Position numbers and translations under genes: made by a program. From assembly GCA_947591315.1 (NCBI GenBank), contig CANQDD010000001.1, positions 1 through 64,000 of the forward strand: a DNA stretch of 64,000 bases. The letters run 5' to 3'. Below, one piece after another: positions 8,724 through 15,567 of this stretch (the first letter of the stretch is position 1; each line of letters opens with the position of its first letter). Source of the DNA: an uncultured Clostridia bacterium (GTDB taxonomy: Bacteria > Bacillota > Clostridia > UBA1381). A model generated the notes under the pieces. The model saw only the letters and a list, made by a program, of their open reading frames with translations. It was not told the DNA's origin and made no database searches.

Positions 8724-9033
8724 TACAGCCACCGCCTTCCGCATACGACTCATTACGCTTGATATTGTATAGATCGCCAAACTGCCGACGAGTTTTGTCA
8801 ACAATACTGGACGCCTTCTGGCTATAATCCAGTAGGACGTTAGCCACTCCTATCAATATACTGCTGTAAAACTTGGTTCCGTATTCCTCGCAGCGTTCCA
8901 AAGCCTCCGAGAATATAGAAGCTACTGCTTCGCACTTGGCAATGTTCTCTTGCGTGTCATCAATCCCTTCACCGACATTCCATAGCTGATGAATATCATC
9001 AGGTGTGAACATAACAGGTCTTTGCTTGTTCAT
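8716..9033 (-). CDS. Small island protein of unknown function
   Basis: This 105-aa protein is predicted to be helical and has no signal peptide or recognised motif. AGGAAG lies 8 bp upstream of its ATG. Its stop codon overlaps the start region of the antirepressor gene, so the two are probably coupled. The sequence around its start codon (TGTAGTATAATG) is repeated in inverted orientation at 9084-9095, inside an opposing promoter. Confidence 0.6.
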   Translation of the reverse strand: MNKQRPVMFTPDDIHQLWNVGEGIDDTQENIAKCEAVASIFSEALERCEEYGTKFYSSILIGVANVLLDYSQKASSIVDKTRRQFGDLYNIKRNESYAEGGGCSE

Positions 9034-9095
9034 TATACTACACTTCCTTTAATTAAAATTTTTGATTGACAAAAATAGCAATCTGTAGTATAATG
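9031..9095 (+). promoter_or_regulatory. Consensus promoter with a 12-bp inverted repeat, facing away from the antirepressor operon
   Basis: TTGACA (9066-9071) and TATAAT (9089-9094) are separated by exactly 17 bp on the plus strand. The -10 region lies in TGTAGTATAATG (9084-9095), whose exact inverted copy (9031-9042) spans the start codon of the minus-strand gene. The promoter points into the antisense strand of the RHH gene. Confidence 0.65.
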
Positions 9096-9099
9096 AAAT

Positions 9100-9175
9100 T
9101 TACAGATGATATTTTTATCTGGGCAAGTAATGCGTTGTGTTCGTTGGTAGCGGGACAACGCTTTACTTTTGTTCA
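9100..9175 (+). ncRNA. Candidate small or antisense RNA driven by the 9066-9094 promoter
   Basis: Downstream of a consensus promoter lies a short hairpin (9103-9121) and a strong 12-bp hairpin (9127-9138 with 9155-9166, one mismatch) followed by TTTT. No ORF with a ribosome binding site is present on this strand. The hairpin could instead be the terminator of the minus-strand RHH gene, which ends at 9163. A transcript continuing past it would be antisense to the RHH gene. Confidence 0.35.
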
Positions 9176-9351
9176 AGTTCCGAATATAGCTTATTAACTC
9201 CTCGGCGAATAACCTCAACTCGTGTTTCTTTATAGTAATCAACTAATTTGTCTAATTTATTCAGGGTTGCGTCGTCGAAACGCACACCTAATTGTGTGTG
9301 CTTAGGAGTTTCGCTTTTCGGTCTACCTGTTCGTGGACTTATCGTAATCAC
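9163..9351 (-). CDS. Ribbon-helix-helix (CopG-like) DNA-binding protein
   Basis: The 62-aa product has a basic N-terminal arm (TGRPKSETPK) followed by a ribbon (TQLGVRFDD) and two helices, the classic RHH layout. The start is uncertain: the GTG at 9349-9351 overlaps the AGGTG that would serve as ribosome binding site. A strong promoter with a 14-bp palindromic operator lies just upstream, so the protein probably represses its own transcription. It may be the island's main repressor, opposed by the antirepressor at 7974-8723. Confidence 0.72.
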   Translation of the reverse strand: MITISPRTGRPKSETPKHTQLGVRFDDATLNKLDKLVDYYKETRVEVIRRGVNKLYSELEQK

Positions 9352-9355
9352 CTCA

Positions 9356-9405
9356 CTTTTTGATTACCACAAATTCATTATACTTTTTGGTAATCAAAAA
9401 GTCAA
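9356..9405 (-). promoter_or_regulatory. Promoter and palindromic operator of the RHH gene
   Basis: On the minus strand TTGACT (9405-9400) and TATAAT (9382-9377) are 17 bp apart. A perfect 14-bp inverted repeat, CTTTTTGATTACCA (9356-9369) and TGGTAATCAAAAAG (9388-9401), brackets the -10 element and overlaps the end of the -35. This is a textbook autorepression arrangement. Confidence 0.75.
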
Positions 9406-9454
9406 TAGGCTTTCACAAAATGTAATCTAATTGTAATATTATGTAACCAAGCAT

Positions 9455-9483
9455 TTGACTTAACAAAACTGTGGTGTTATAAT
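9455..9483 (+). promoter_or_regulatory. Promoter of the zinc-ribbon gene
   Basis: TTGACT and TATAAT are separated by 17 bp and end 21 bp before the ATG at 9505. It is divergent from the RHH promoter. Confidence 0.7.
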
Positions 9484-9504
9484 AAGGAAAAGAAGGTGAG
9501 AAAA

Positions 9505-9996
9505 ATGGCTCTCAATTCCAAAAATGTTGTAAAATATTGTGGTAAATGCCATCAAACTGGTGAAAATGTCACTGGCTTCGGAAGAAATCTCTTAGAATAT
9601 CACAGAGGATATATTTTTTGCGAGGATTCAACCAATGTATGCGAATATTGTGGCGGACAGTTAAAAGACACTGGTATTAACAAAGACGATTATGTCACAA
9701 TAGCTAAAATATCAAATGGAAATCGTCAACTTCTTGAAGCCATGATAGGCCTCAAGCAAAAAGACATCATAGAATACGAACTCAAAATGAGTCAATTCCG
9801 CGCCCAAGCACAACAGCAAAGAACTTCACAAAAAAGTGCGGTAAGTAACAATAAACCCAAGTGCCCCACCTGCGGCTCTACCAATGTAGAAAAAATCTCC
9901 ACAACCAGCAAAGTCGTCGGTGGCGCCTTATTTGGGTTGTTTAGCAGTAATGTACGTAATACAATGCGGTGCAAACATTGTGGGTATAAGTGGTAA
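9505..9996 (+). CDS. Zinc-ribbon protein of unknown function
   Basis: Start chosen at ATG 9505, 5 bp after AAGGTGAG; the tracked GTG lies inside that ribosome binding site. The 163-aa protein has an N-terminal treble-clef-like set (CGKCH ... CEYCGG) and a C-terminal zinc ribbon (CPTCGS ... CKHCGYKW). A Gln/Ser-rich linker (about 95-115) joins them. A short hydrophobic stretch (GGALFGLFSS) sits inside the second ribbon, as is common in small phage and host zinc-ribbon proteins. It is the intact relative of the broken copy at 7143-7425. Confidence 0.65.
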   Translation: MALNSKNVVKYCGKCHQTGENVTGFGRNLLEYHRGYIFCEDSTNVCEYCGGQLKDTGINKDDYVTIAKISNGNRQLLEAMIGLKQKDIIEYELKMSQFRAQAQQQRTSQKSAVSNNKPKCPTCGSTNVEKISTTSKVVGGALFGLFSSNVRNTMRCKHCGYKW

Positions 9997-10114
9997 GGGG
10001 TGTTATTACGTCACTATATGTCGTTATTCATTCAACAATCAAAAATTGCTTTAGAATATTCTCGGCGTCAAGCCAGAAAATTTATACTACGAATGTATGA
10101 TGAAAGGCATACCG

Positions 10115-10147
10115 CAAAAAAGGAGTTATTCGACAAATGACTCCTTT
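10115..10147. terminator. Terminator between convergent zinc-ribbon and HEPN genes
   Basis: AAAGGAGT and ACTCCTTT pair around a 13-nt loop. A six-T run follows on the minus strand, so it mainly ends the HEPN transcript. Confidence 0.65.
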
Positions 10148-10634
10148 ATGTTTGCCTATGTACAATAATATCATATAATATCTTTAACATTTTAACGCCG
10201 CTTTTAAAATATTTCATTATGGTTTCAATGCTTGAAGTAACATTATCTTTACCATGGGCGAAATCGTTTCTAAGTCTAACAAGAGAATTTATGTCAGCTT
10301 TAATATTGCCAGTTTTTATCTTATCCTTAAATGCTTCTGCCCACTGAGGATTTATCTCTTCAAGAAATTTTGTCACAACACCAGTCGAAGGATTGGCAGA
10401 ACTATCAACAACCATATGTTCTAAATAACTACATGCTTCTCTATTTGCATTGATAGTTAAATAATCAAATAATATATTTTTAAATATTATCTCAATCATA
10501 CCGCAAGCGCGAATTGTAGCATATGATATTAAGTAGCGATTATATGAACTTGATATATTTTTATTGACCCATTTTCTAATTGCTAATAATTCGCTGCTCA
10601 CATCCTTAAGTGTGTCACGATATTCACCATTCAT
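10146..10634 (-). CDS. HEPN-domain protein (MAE_28990-like predicted RNase), partner of DUF262
   Basis: The 162-aa product is all-helical and carries RNDFAH in the C-terminal third (near residues 125-130), the Rx4-6H motif of HEPN ribonucleases and toxins. I start at ATG 10634, 4 bp after GGGGTGG; an ATG at 10646 is also in frame. Its start overlaps the end of the DUF262 coding region, implying coupled translation. DUF262 + HEPN pairs of this type recur in defence islands, and HEPN proteins there are predicted to cut RNA during infection. The catalytic residues look intact. Activity in this strain is inference. Confidence 0.75.
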   Translation of the reverse strand: MNGEYRDTLKDVSSELLAIRKWVNKNISSSYNRYLISYATIRACGMIEIIFKNILFDYLTINANREACSYLEHMVVDSSANPSTGVVTKFLEEINPQWAEAFKDKIKTGNIKADINSLVRLRNDFAHGKDNVTSSIETIMKYFKSGVKMLKILYDIIVHRQT

Positions 10635-10905
10635 AGTCCACCCCATAGAGATGCTGGCAAGCTAATTCTATACGAGTACGTATATTGGGAACATCAGTTG
10701 TTCTGGCTTTTATAGAGCCAATAAACTTATCATCACACAATAGATTCATATACTTATCGTAGTTTGCTTCTAATACCTTACCCGAGACGCCAACTGTGAC
10801 TACATATGCGGTTGCCACCATTATTGCATCAAATATTGCAGGATTAATATTTTTTTGTAAAAATAACCTCTGCGCGAGATCCATCTTTGTTTGATGTTGT
10901 GTCAT
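10624..10905 (-). CDS. C-terminal part of the DUF262 protein, in a shifted frame
   Basis: This is not an independent gene. Its FDAIMVATAYV and NVRTRIELA stretches are the normal C-terminal signature of DUF262 proteins, and the upstream ORF lacks that region. The two frames meet at ACAAAAAAATATT near 10850-10860. With six A residues instead of seven the upstream frame would read TKNINPAIFDAIM and continue without a break. The ATG at 10905 has no clear ribosome binding site and lies inside upstream coding sequence. The segment ends by overlapping the HEPN start codons. Confidence 0.7.
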   Translation of the reverse strand: MTQHQTKMDLAQRLFLQKNINPAIFDAIMVATAYVVTVGVSGKVLEANYDKYMNLLCDDKFIGSIKARTTDVPNIRTRIELACQHLYGVDYEW

Positions 10906-12124
10906 AAGAAGTTACTTTAGCATTTCTAAAGGCATAGTTCTCCAAAGTAGAATATATAACTTTTACAACATCAACAAATAATTGTTTCTTCCCCTCATAT
11001 TCTTCATCTGACATATTCCTATGGTCACCCATATAAATATTCAAATATTTAGTCAAGTTGATCTGTGCTTGCTTACCTTCTTTTCTGTTATGCAAGTCAC
11101 ACATAGCAAAGAATCGCAAGATTAATTCTAAATCAGCCATTCTTGAATCTTCATCTTGTAACTTTAATAACAATCTCCAATATCTGTTTTTGTTGACATC
11201 AAACAACAAATCGTTAAATCGTCCCTGATAAACGCAATTGCGTATTTCTTGCGGTTTTAGAATCTTACCAGTTGTATTAATTCTCTCAAACACCTGATAC
11301 ATTCCAGTATTGTTTTTGGGGCGTTTTTGCTCAAATATAATGGCATGTATTGTCGTATTGCGTATTTTTCTTTGTTCTTCTGGGGTTAATTCTGCAAAAG
11401 TCTTATTGCGCCACTTTTCATTGATAGATTCACTATTTAATAATTTAAATGATTTATTGTCTCCGCCAAATATGCCATTAATAAAGTCGTTTACGGTCAT
11501 TATGCGCTGAAATCCGTCAACAATAAGTAATGTTTCATTCTTTTCTTTTGCTAAAAAGATACTTGGTACCGGCAGCCCTAATAGGACAGAATCAATAAAC
11601 CTACTTGCTTCTTTCTTTGTCCATACATACTTTCGCTGCAACTCAGGCTTCAATAAATCACCATCATTATACATGGTAAGCAACTCTCTAAAAGACAAAT
11701 CCGCTCCCCAAGAAGTTATGTCGTATAAATCGTTGTCAGAATAATTTTCTTCCTCATCTTTTATAGAAGCTAATTTAAGCGATGATTCCATAGATAATTC
11801 CTCCCTAGTACTATATCTCTGACACAATTCAGAAAATGATATAAAATTCCAAAATATATCATAATCAATTATATAACATCTACAAGAAGAATTCAAGATA
11901 CGATGTGAAATTTTATGATAATTTTTTGATATATACAACAAATAAGACAAATATCTTTTATTTGGGGATACAATATATCGCTCAGCACCATATTTAATAA
12001 GAAACAAATCGTTCATTGATATATATTCATCAAATTTCCCGAAGCTATTGGTATTAATATTATCACCAATAAATATAGGGTGCAATTCTAACAACTCCTT
12101 AATTGACATTACTACTTCGTGCAT
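10844..12124 (-). CDS. DUF262 (ParB-like) protein, frameshifted near the C-terminus
   Basis: The DUF262 domain shows LKPELQRKYVW, VDGFQR (the DGQQR-type nucleotide-binding motif) and FERINTTGKILKPQEIRNC. DUF262 proteins include the GmrS half of GmrSD and other defence components that use an NTP-bound ParB/Srx-like fold. No DUF1524 HNH nuclease domain follows; the partner here is a HEPN protein. Two start sites look functional: ATG 12124 after GGAGGTGG and in-frame ATG 11791 after GGGAGG. They would give a form with a 111-aa unrecognised N-terminal extension and a short form starting at the DUF262 domain. The frame ends early at an A7 run, with the rest in the next frame. Confidence 0.8.
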   Translation of the reverse strand: MHEVVMSIKELLELHPIFIGDNINTNSFGKFDEYISMNDLFLIKYGAERYIVSPNKRYLSYLLYISKNYHKISHRILNSSCRCYIIDYDIFWNFISFSELCQRYSTREELSMESSLKLASIKDEEENYSDNDLYDITSWGADLSFRELLTMYNDGDLLKPELQRKYVWTKKEASRFIDSVLLGLPVPSIFLAKEKNETLLIVDGFQRIMTVNDFINGIFGGDNKSFKLLNSESINEKWRNKTFAELTPEEQRKIRNTTIHAIIFEQKRPKNNTGMYQVFERINTTGKILKPQEIRNCVYQGRFNDLLFDVNKNRYWRLLLKLQDEDSRMADLELILRFFAMCDLHNRKEGKQAQINLTKYLNIYMGDHRNMSDEEYEGKKQLFVDVVKVIYSTLENYAFRNAKVTSYDTTSNKDGSRAEVIFTKKY

Positions 12125-12250
12125 AATACCACCTCCACATATATTAATCTACTTATATTATTCTCTGATTAATGGTAAATATGATTGAGTTGTGGGCATA
12201 CACAATATTACAACTTCGTTACAAACGCACGCGTTCTATTTGTGCCCGTC

Positions 12251-12279
12251 TTGACATTATATATCCTCATGAGTATAAT
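12251..12279 (+). promoter_or_regulatory. Consensus promoter of the 176-aa gene
   Basis: TTGACA and TATAAT are separated by 17 bp, ending 23 bp before the GTG at 12303. Confidence 0.75.
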
Positions 12280-12302
12280 GAATATGTAAAATTCTTTAAA
12301 TA

Positions 12303-12833
12303 GTGAGTGATTCAATAATGGCTTTTACCGTTCTCAACGCGATTGATACGAAAGTGCCGCAACCGCCTTTTTACTTGAGTGGATTAATCCATGTATTTGC
12401 CACGTGTAAAATTGACACGCACCTCATCAAATTGTTTGAAAACGTATTCTATGCAATTGACCGACAATTAGACTGCGAGAAGCGATTGTATCATGTTCAA
12501 TTAACCCCAGTCACCTGCATTGTTTCCGACAATGATGTCTTTTCTGTAAAATTATCAGACACTACATTGGCGGCTACGGGCGCTATAGCATGTTATTGTA
12601 TTAGCAAATGGCAACATTTCGACGACCAGCACATATGTACGTTTATCGCAGAAGAACTGTACCATCATTTTTGGGCAATAATCAATGAATTGGACGTCAA
12701 TTTTAAGGTTATCGAAGTCCTCCGCCATATATACCCAAATATCAAAATAAGCGACGTCTACTCTATTCAAGAAATGAGAGAAGAAGCAATTCGTCTCAAA
12801 AGAACCGATATTGACTTCGACTCCTTATGCTAA
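12303..12833 (+). CDS. Island protein of unknown function
   Basis: A 176-aa soluble protein follows a consensus promoter. No known domain was recognised; FIAEELYHHFW (about 115-125) is a histidine-rich segment but not a canonical HExxH motif. GTG 12303 and ATG 12318 are both possible starts and neither has a strong ribosome binding site. It lies divergent from the DUF262/HEPN operon and convergent with the 85-aa gene, 1 bp apart. Its position beside the DUF262 operon makes a defence or regulatory link possible, but the sequence does not show one. Confidence 0.55.
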   Translation: MSDSIMAFTVLNAIDTKVPQPPFYLSGLIHVFATCKIDTHLIKLFENVFYAIDRQLDCEKRLYHVQLTPVTCIVSDNDVFSVKLSDTTLAATGAIACYCISKWQHFDDQHICTFIAEELYHHFWAIINELDVNFKVIEVLRHIYPNIKISDVYSIQEMREEAIRLKRTDIDFDSLC

Positions 12834-12834
12834 C

Positions 12835-13092
12835 CTACTTGCCAACAACATCATTCTGCTTTGCAACTTTCTTAATATCAAGGTTACACCCCAACCACGG
12901 CTCTACAACAGCAAATTGCGCTTCCTGCATTTGTTCATCTACAAGCGACAAAATTATCTGCACATCTTTATAGCACAATTTCTGATAAAGAAGCGAATCT
13001 CCTATACGAGAAGCAATCGCTATGACCTTTTGTTTGCGTTCTTCTGGCAACTGATATAATGCCTTGTTAAGTTCTTTATTTGATAAAGCCAT
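12835..13092 (-). CDS. Small helical protein of unknown function
   Basis: An 85-aa protein with AAGGAG upstream of its ATG. It is predicted to be mostly helical, with basic and acidic residues interleaved, and has no membrane segment. It ends 1 bp from the convergent 176-aa gene. No family was recognised. Confidence 0.5.
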   Translation of the reverse strand: MALSNKELNKALYQLPEERKQKVIAIASRIGDSLLYQKLCYKDVQIILSLVDEQMQEAQFAVVEPWLGCNLDIKKVAKQNDVVGK

Positions 13093-13104
13093 TTTTCATA
13101 TTTC

Positions 13105-13500
13105 TCCTTAATTCACTTTATTGTCCTTCTTATCAACCTCGGCAATGGAGGCTCACAATATACATGAAAGTGAGCGATAAGATAACTCACTGCTGGTATG
13201 TGCGTATAGCAGTCATGCTCTGCTCGTCGTCGAGCGCCTATTATCACAGCATCGTTGCATATAACCGTGACCACCGGTTGTCGCTACAGTGAGGGCTTGT
13301 CATGAGACCTATCCCTGCGGACAGTTCCAGTGTATGGATTTTTACAGCCAAATGAGGCGAGTACCATACAGTGTAGGAATTTCCCCGCATATTGCGGCTT
13401 CGTTTACAGCAGTGTATCTCACTGCCGATTATATGAAAAACACGGTGTTCCGCCAAAACACATATAATTGTCGATATATTTATGAGATGAAGGCGACGTA
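13105..13500. other. Island stretch without a recognisable gene
   Basis: ORFs of 70-83 codons cross it on both strands but none has a ribosome binding site or a family match. Several short hairpins lie between 13160 and 13250 (for example AGTGAG/CTCACT and CTGCT/AGCAG). The tape-measure fragment loses similarity to its family at about 13530, so this is probably rearranged phage debris. Confidence 0.4.
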
Positions 13501-13870
13501 TTTGCCTCCGTCTACCGACGTTTTTAAATCCAGCGAATAATCCCACGCCAAGTCCAAGCGTGCCAAGTGGTGTCAAAGCCTTAGTAATACCATCAAGAGC
13601 TTTAACTCCTACCGTACCCAAATCTACAAAGAATTTAAGCACACCTGAATCAAGAAGTGATGAGGAAAATGCTTCAAAAGAAGCTGATAAACGGTCAAGA
13701 GAATACTGAATAGACTTCTCATAATTCTCTTGCTCTCGCATTGCACTACCCGCACTATCCTCGGCGGTAGCATAAGCCTCTTTTATCATGTCGATATTAT
13801 CCAGTGCAGCCGCCAAAGCATTACCCTGTCGCTTACCGGCAAGCGCTTCCAACAATGCCGCTTGGTCTAT
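13500..13870 (-). pseudogene. Internal fragment of a phage tail tape-measure protein
   Basis: The minus-strand frame reads LLEALAGKRQGNALAA, then a YATAEDSAGSA stretch, a long helical segment and KALTPLGTLGLGVGLFAGF, the typical central part of TP901-type tape-measure proteins. About 120 residues survive of a protein normally over 600 aa. No start codon with a ribosome binding site belongs to it, and both ends run into unrelated sequence. At about 13868 it is fused out of frame to the truncated GTPase gene. Confidence 0.7.
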
Positions 13871-14312
13871 TATCCTTTATATGGTACTTGACAACACTGT
13901 TATAGAATCTCTCATCAGACGCTAATGCCCTGTCATCAGCTTTTATTACCCATAGTATCAAGTCAAGCTCTGGCAACAGCCCTGCGTACAGCTCGGCATA
14001 TTCATTGTCGCGCTCATTGTTTTCACCCACGCCAGGTACATCTACAAGGGTTACGCCCTTTCCGCTTTCGTCCATACTTATCAGGACTTCCTGCGGTCTG
14101 CGTGTGCATGCTTCAACATCACTTACGGGGCATAAGTCTTTACCGAACAATGCGTTGCACAGGCTGGACTTGCCTACGCCCGTTTTGCCGAATACCCCGA
14201 TTTTAGGTCTGTAGTTAAGTATTTCATTTATTCTGTGTGAGATTTGATTCTGCTGTTCTTGTGTTACTTCTACACCGCTGTTTCTAAGCGAATCAAATAT
14301 ATTATTTTCCAT
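13833..14312 (-). pseudogene. N-terminal half of a dynamin-like/YfjP-type GTPase, truncated
   Basis: The ORF begins with a GTPase domain: GKTGVGKSS (G1, about 41-49), DVPGVG (G3, about 91-96) and a VIKADDRA stretch in the G4 region, as in YfjP/YeeP-like GTPases. Similarity ends at about residue 147, where the sequence switches to the tape-measure fragment. The G5 region and the whole C-terminal part are missing. A deletion joining two genes explains this. The remnant could still be expressed but should not hydrolyse GTP normally. Confidence 0.7.
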
Positions 14313-14340
14313 TTTTTACCTTACTTCCATTGTGTTTTTA

Positions 14341-14613
14341 TTAGTTGTCTGATGGTTTTTTCAGAGAAGCGCGAATTATCCGCCTTACAGTTTTTTCCGA
14401 ATAATCATACTTTTTCGCCAGCATGGCGGTATTTTTTCCGTCGTACTCCTGCACTATCATCTCCTTTACATATTTCGGGTCGAAAAATTTGACGGGAAAG
14501 CATACCTGCGTCCCCTTGAACATGTGGTGAATCGTCATAGCCGCGTCGAGTCCAAGCTCCTCGCTTATATCTCTGTATACCTTGTTAAGCAGATTTTTGC
14601 TGTCCTCGCTCAT
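14341..14613 (-). CDS. Mor/Martha-like HTH transcriptional activator
   Basis: I start at ATG 14613, preceded by AGAGAGGTG 6 bp away, which gives 90 aa. The track start at 14709 has no good ribosome binding site. The product has the layout of the phage Mu Mor middle-operon activator family: an N-terminal helix pair containing EELGLDAAMTIHHMF, then a C-terminal helix-turn-helix (TAMLAKKYDYSEKTVRRII). It sits downstream of the 114-aa protein and upstream of the truncated GTPase on the minus strand. A role in transcription of element genes is likely. Confidence 0.72.
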   Translation of the reverse strand: MSEDSKNLLNKVYRDISEELGLDAAMTIHHMFKGTQVCFPVKFFDPKYVKEMIVQEYDGKNTAMLAKKYDYSEKTVRRIIRASLKKPSDN

Positions 14614-14705
14614 CGAAATCACCTCTCTTTGGTATTGTAGCATACCTTTTGGAACGATACAAATCCCATTGTCCTTGGAATTTTCCATAAATTTGTCCGT
14701 AGTAT

Positions 14706-15050
14706 TCATAGACTGACTCCTTCCTTTACGATTGGCGGAGCATATTTTACGGGGAATAGGATTGTGACGGTAAAATCGGAGCTTAATATGTACAGAGTTT
14801 TCAGGTAATTATCGGACACTATATCGGTAAATTCAGGTATTACGCGCTCTATCGGCTCGTGGAATATGTTTTCGAGGTCGGCTAATTCGCCCTCATTTTC
14901 GATTATCAGCACATATCCGCCGAGATTGGCGTCCGTCCTGTCAGTACCGTAGCAGCTATCCAATACACACAGCGTATCGCTCACAGCCGCTTTAAGTTCC
15001 TCGGACATTTTACTTGCGGTTAGTTCTTTTTGTGAAAAAAATTTTTTCAT
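14706..15050 (-). CDS. Island protein of unknown function
   Basis: Start chosen at ATG 15050, 4 bp after GGATGAGG; ATG 15059 is also in frame. The 114-aa product is soluble, with an acidic centre and alternating hydrophobic strands near the C-terminus. No family was recognised. Its end overlaps the region upstream of the Mor-like gene, suggesting one transcript. Confidence 0.5.
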   Translation of the reverse strand: MKKFFSQKELTASKMSEELKAAVSDTLCVLDSCYGTDRTDANLGGYVLIIENEGELADLENIFHEPIERVIPEFTDIVSDNYLKTLYILSSDFTVTILFPVKYAPPIVKEGVSL

Positions 15051-15176
15051 AGACCTCATCCTTTCTATATACGGATTATGATATATTCATATCGAAATAA
15101 TAATATCCGCTTGAAAGAATGATTGATACGGAGCTAATGTAAACTGTAGTTGTCTTGTAGTTAAATTTTCGGACAT

Positions 15177-15212
15177 AAAAACACCATGAATCGTAGGTGA
15201 TTCATGGTGTTT
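15177..15212 (-). terminator. Terminator downstream of the tRNA-Ser genes, supplied by the island
   Basis: AACACCATGAATC and GATTCATGGTGTT pair around a 6-nt loop, with a T run on the minus strand. It ends the tRNA-Ser transcript inside the island, replacing the original terminator now at 6791-6826. Confidence 0.75.
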
Positions 15213-15238
15213 CGCCGTTTTCCCACGGTGGGAATTGA

Positions 15239-15329
15239 TGGCGGAGAAGGAGGGATTTGAACCCTCGCGCCGGTTTCCCGACCTACACCCTTAGCAGGGG
15301 CGCCTCTTCGGCCTCTTGAGTACTTCTCC
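15239..15329 (-). tRNA. tRNA-Ser (anticodon GCU)
   Basis: Acceptor arms GGAGAAG/CTTCTCC, a long variable arm as in class II tRNAs, the loop CTGCTAA giving anticodon GCT, a TTCAAAT T-loop and an encoded CCA end. Its 3' 23 bp are duplicated at 6829-6851, marking it as the integration site of the island. The gene remains intact after insertion. Confidence 0.93.
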
Positions 15330-15420
15330 GTAAAGACAGCATACGGTGATTTTCGGGCAGCCGCCGCTCTAAAAAGCAGCCCGCGCCGTACGCAGTACCA
15401 ATATTGATAATTGTAATGAA

Positions 15421-15508
15421 TGGAGGAGAGAGCGGGATTCGAACCCGCGAGCGCTCGCACGCTGCCGGTTTTCAAGACCGGTGCTTTCAACCACTCAGCC
15501 ATCTCTCC
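15421..15508 (-). tRNA. tRNA-Ser (anticodon UGA)
   Basis: Acceptor arms GGAGAGA/TCTCTCC, the anticodon loop CTTGAAA giving TGA, a long variable arm, TTCGAAT in the T loop and an encoded CCA. The discriminator base reads as U rather than the usual G of serine tRNAs. It lies upstream of tRNA-Ser(GCU) in the same transcript. Confidence 0.92.
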
Positions 15509-15538
15509 GCTTTCGCGTCAAATTCACTGACGCAGACT

Positions 15539-15567
15539 ATTATAACAAAAACGCGGTTTAATGTCAA
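15539..15567 (-). promoter_or_regulatory. Promoter of the tRNA-Ser operon
   Basis: On the minus strand TTGACA and TATAAT are exactly consensus and 17 bp apart, ending 31 bp upstream of tRNA-Ser(UGA). Two more inverted repeats (TTTTGCA/TGCAAAA and GTGTCGA/TCGACAC) lie at 15648-15705 before the spore protein gene. Confidence 0.85.

Larger units (their letters stand above)
6829..15261. mobile_element. Integrase-less genomic island inserted at the tRNA-Ser(GCU) 3' end
   Basis: A 23-bp direct repeat bounds the segment: TGGCGGAGAAGGAGGGATTTG plus AA occurs at 6829-6851 and again at 15239-15261, where it is the CCA-encoding 3' end of an intact tRNA-Ser. The interior is visibly AT-rich compared with both flanks. 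It holds phage-type genes: Bro-N antirepressor, RHH protein, Mor-like activator and a tape-measure fragment. It also holds a DUF262/HEPN pair and several small unknown genes. No integrase, excisionase, terminase or portal gene is present, so it looks like a decayed element. Three arm-type repeats near the left end support site-specific recombination by a tyrosine integrase. Confidence 0.8.

Noticed and set aside
9033-9242. 69-aa minus-strand ORF overlapping the RHH gene
   Set aside because: It overlaps a well-supported RHH frame and the consensus promoter; no domain or ribosome binding site.
13080-13540. Plus-strand ORFs of 70 and 83 codons in the island
   Set aside because: No ribosome binding site, no recognisable domain, and they lie in rearranged phage debris.
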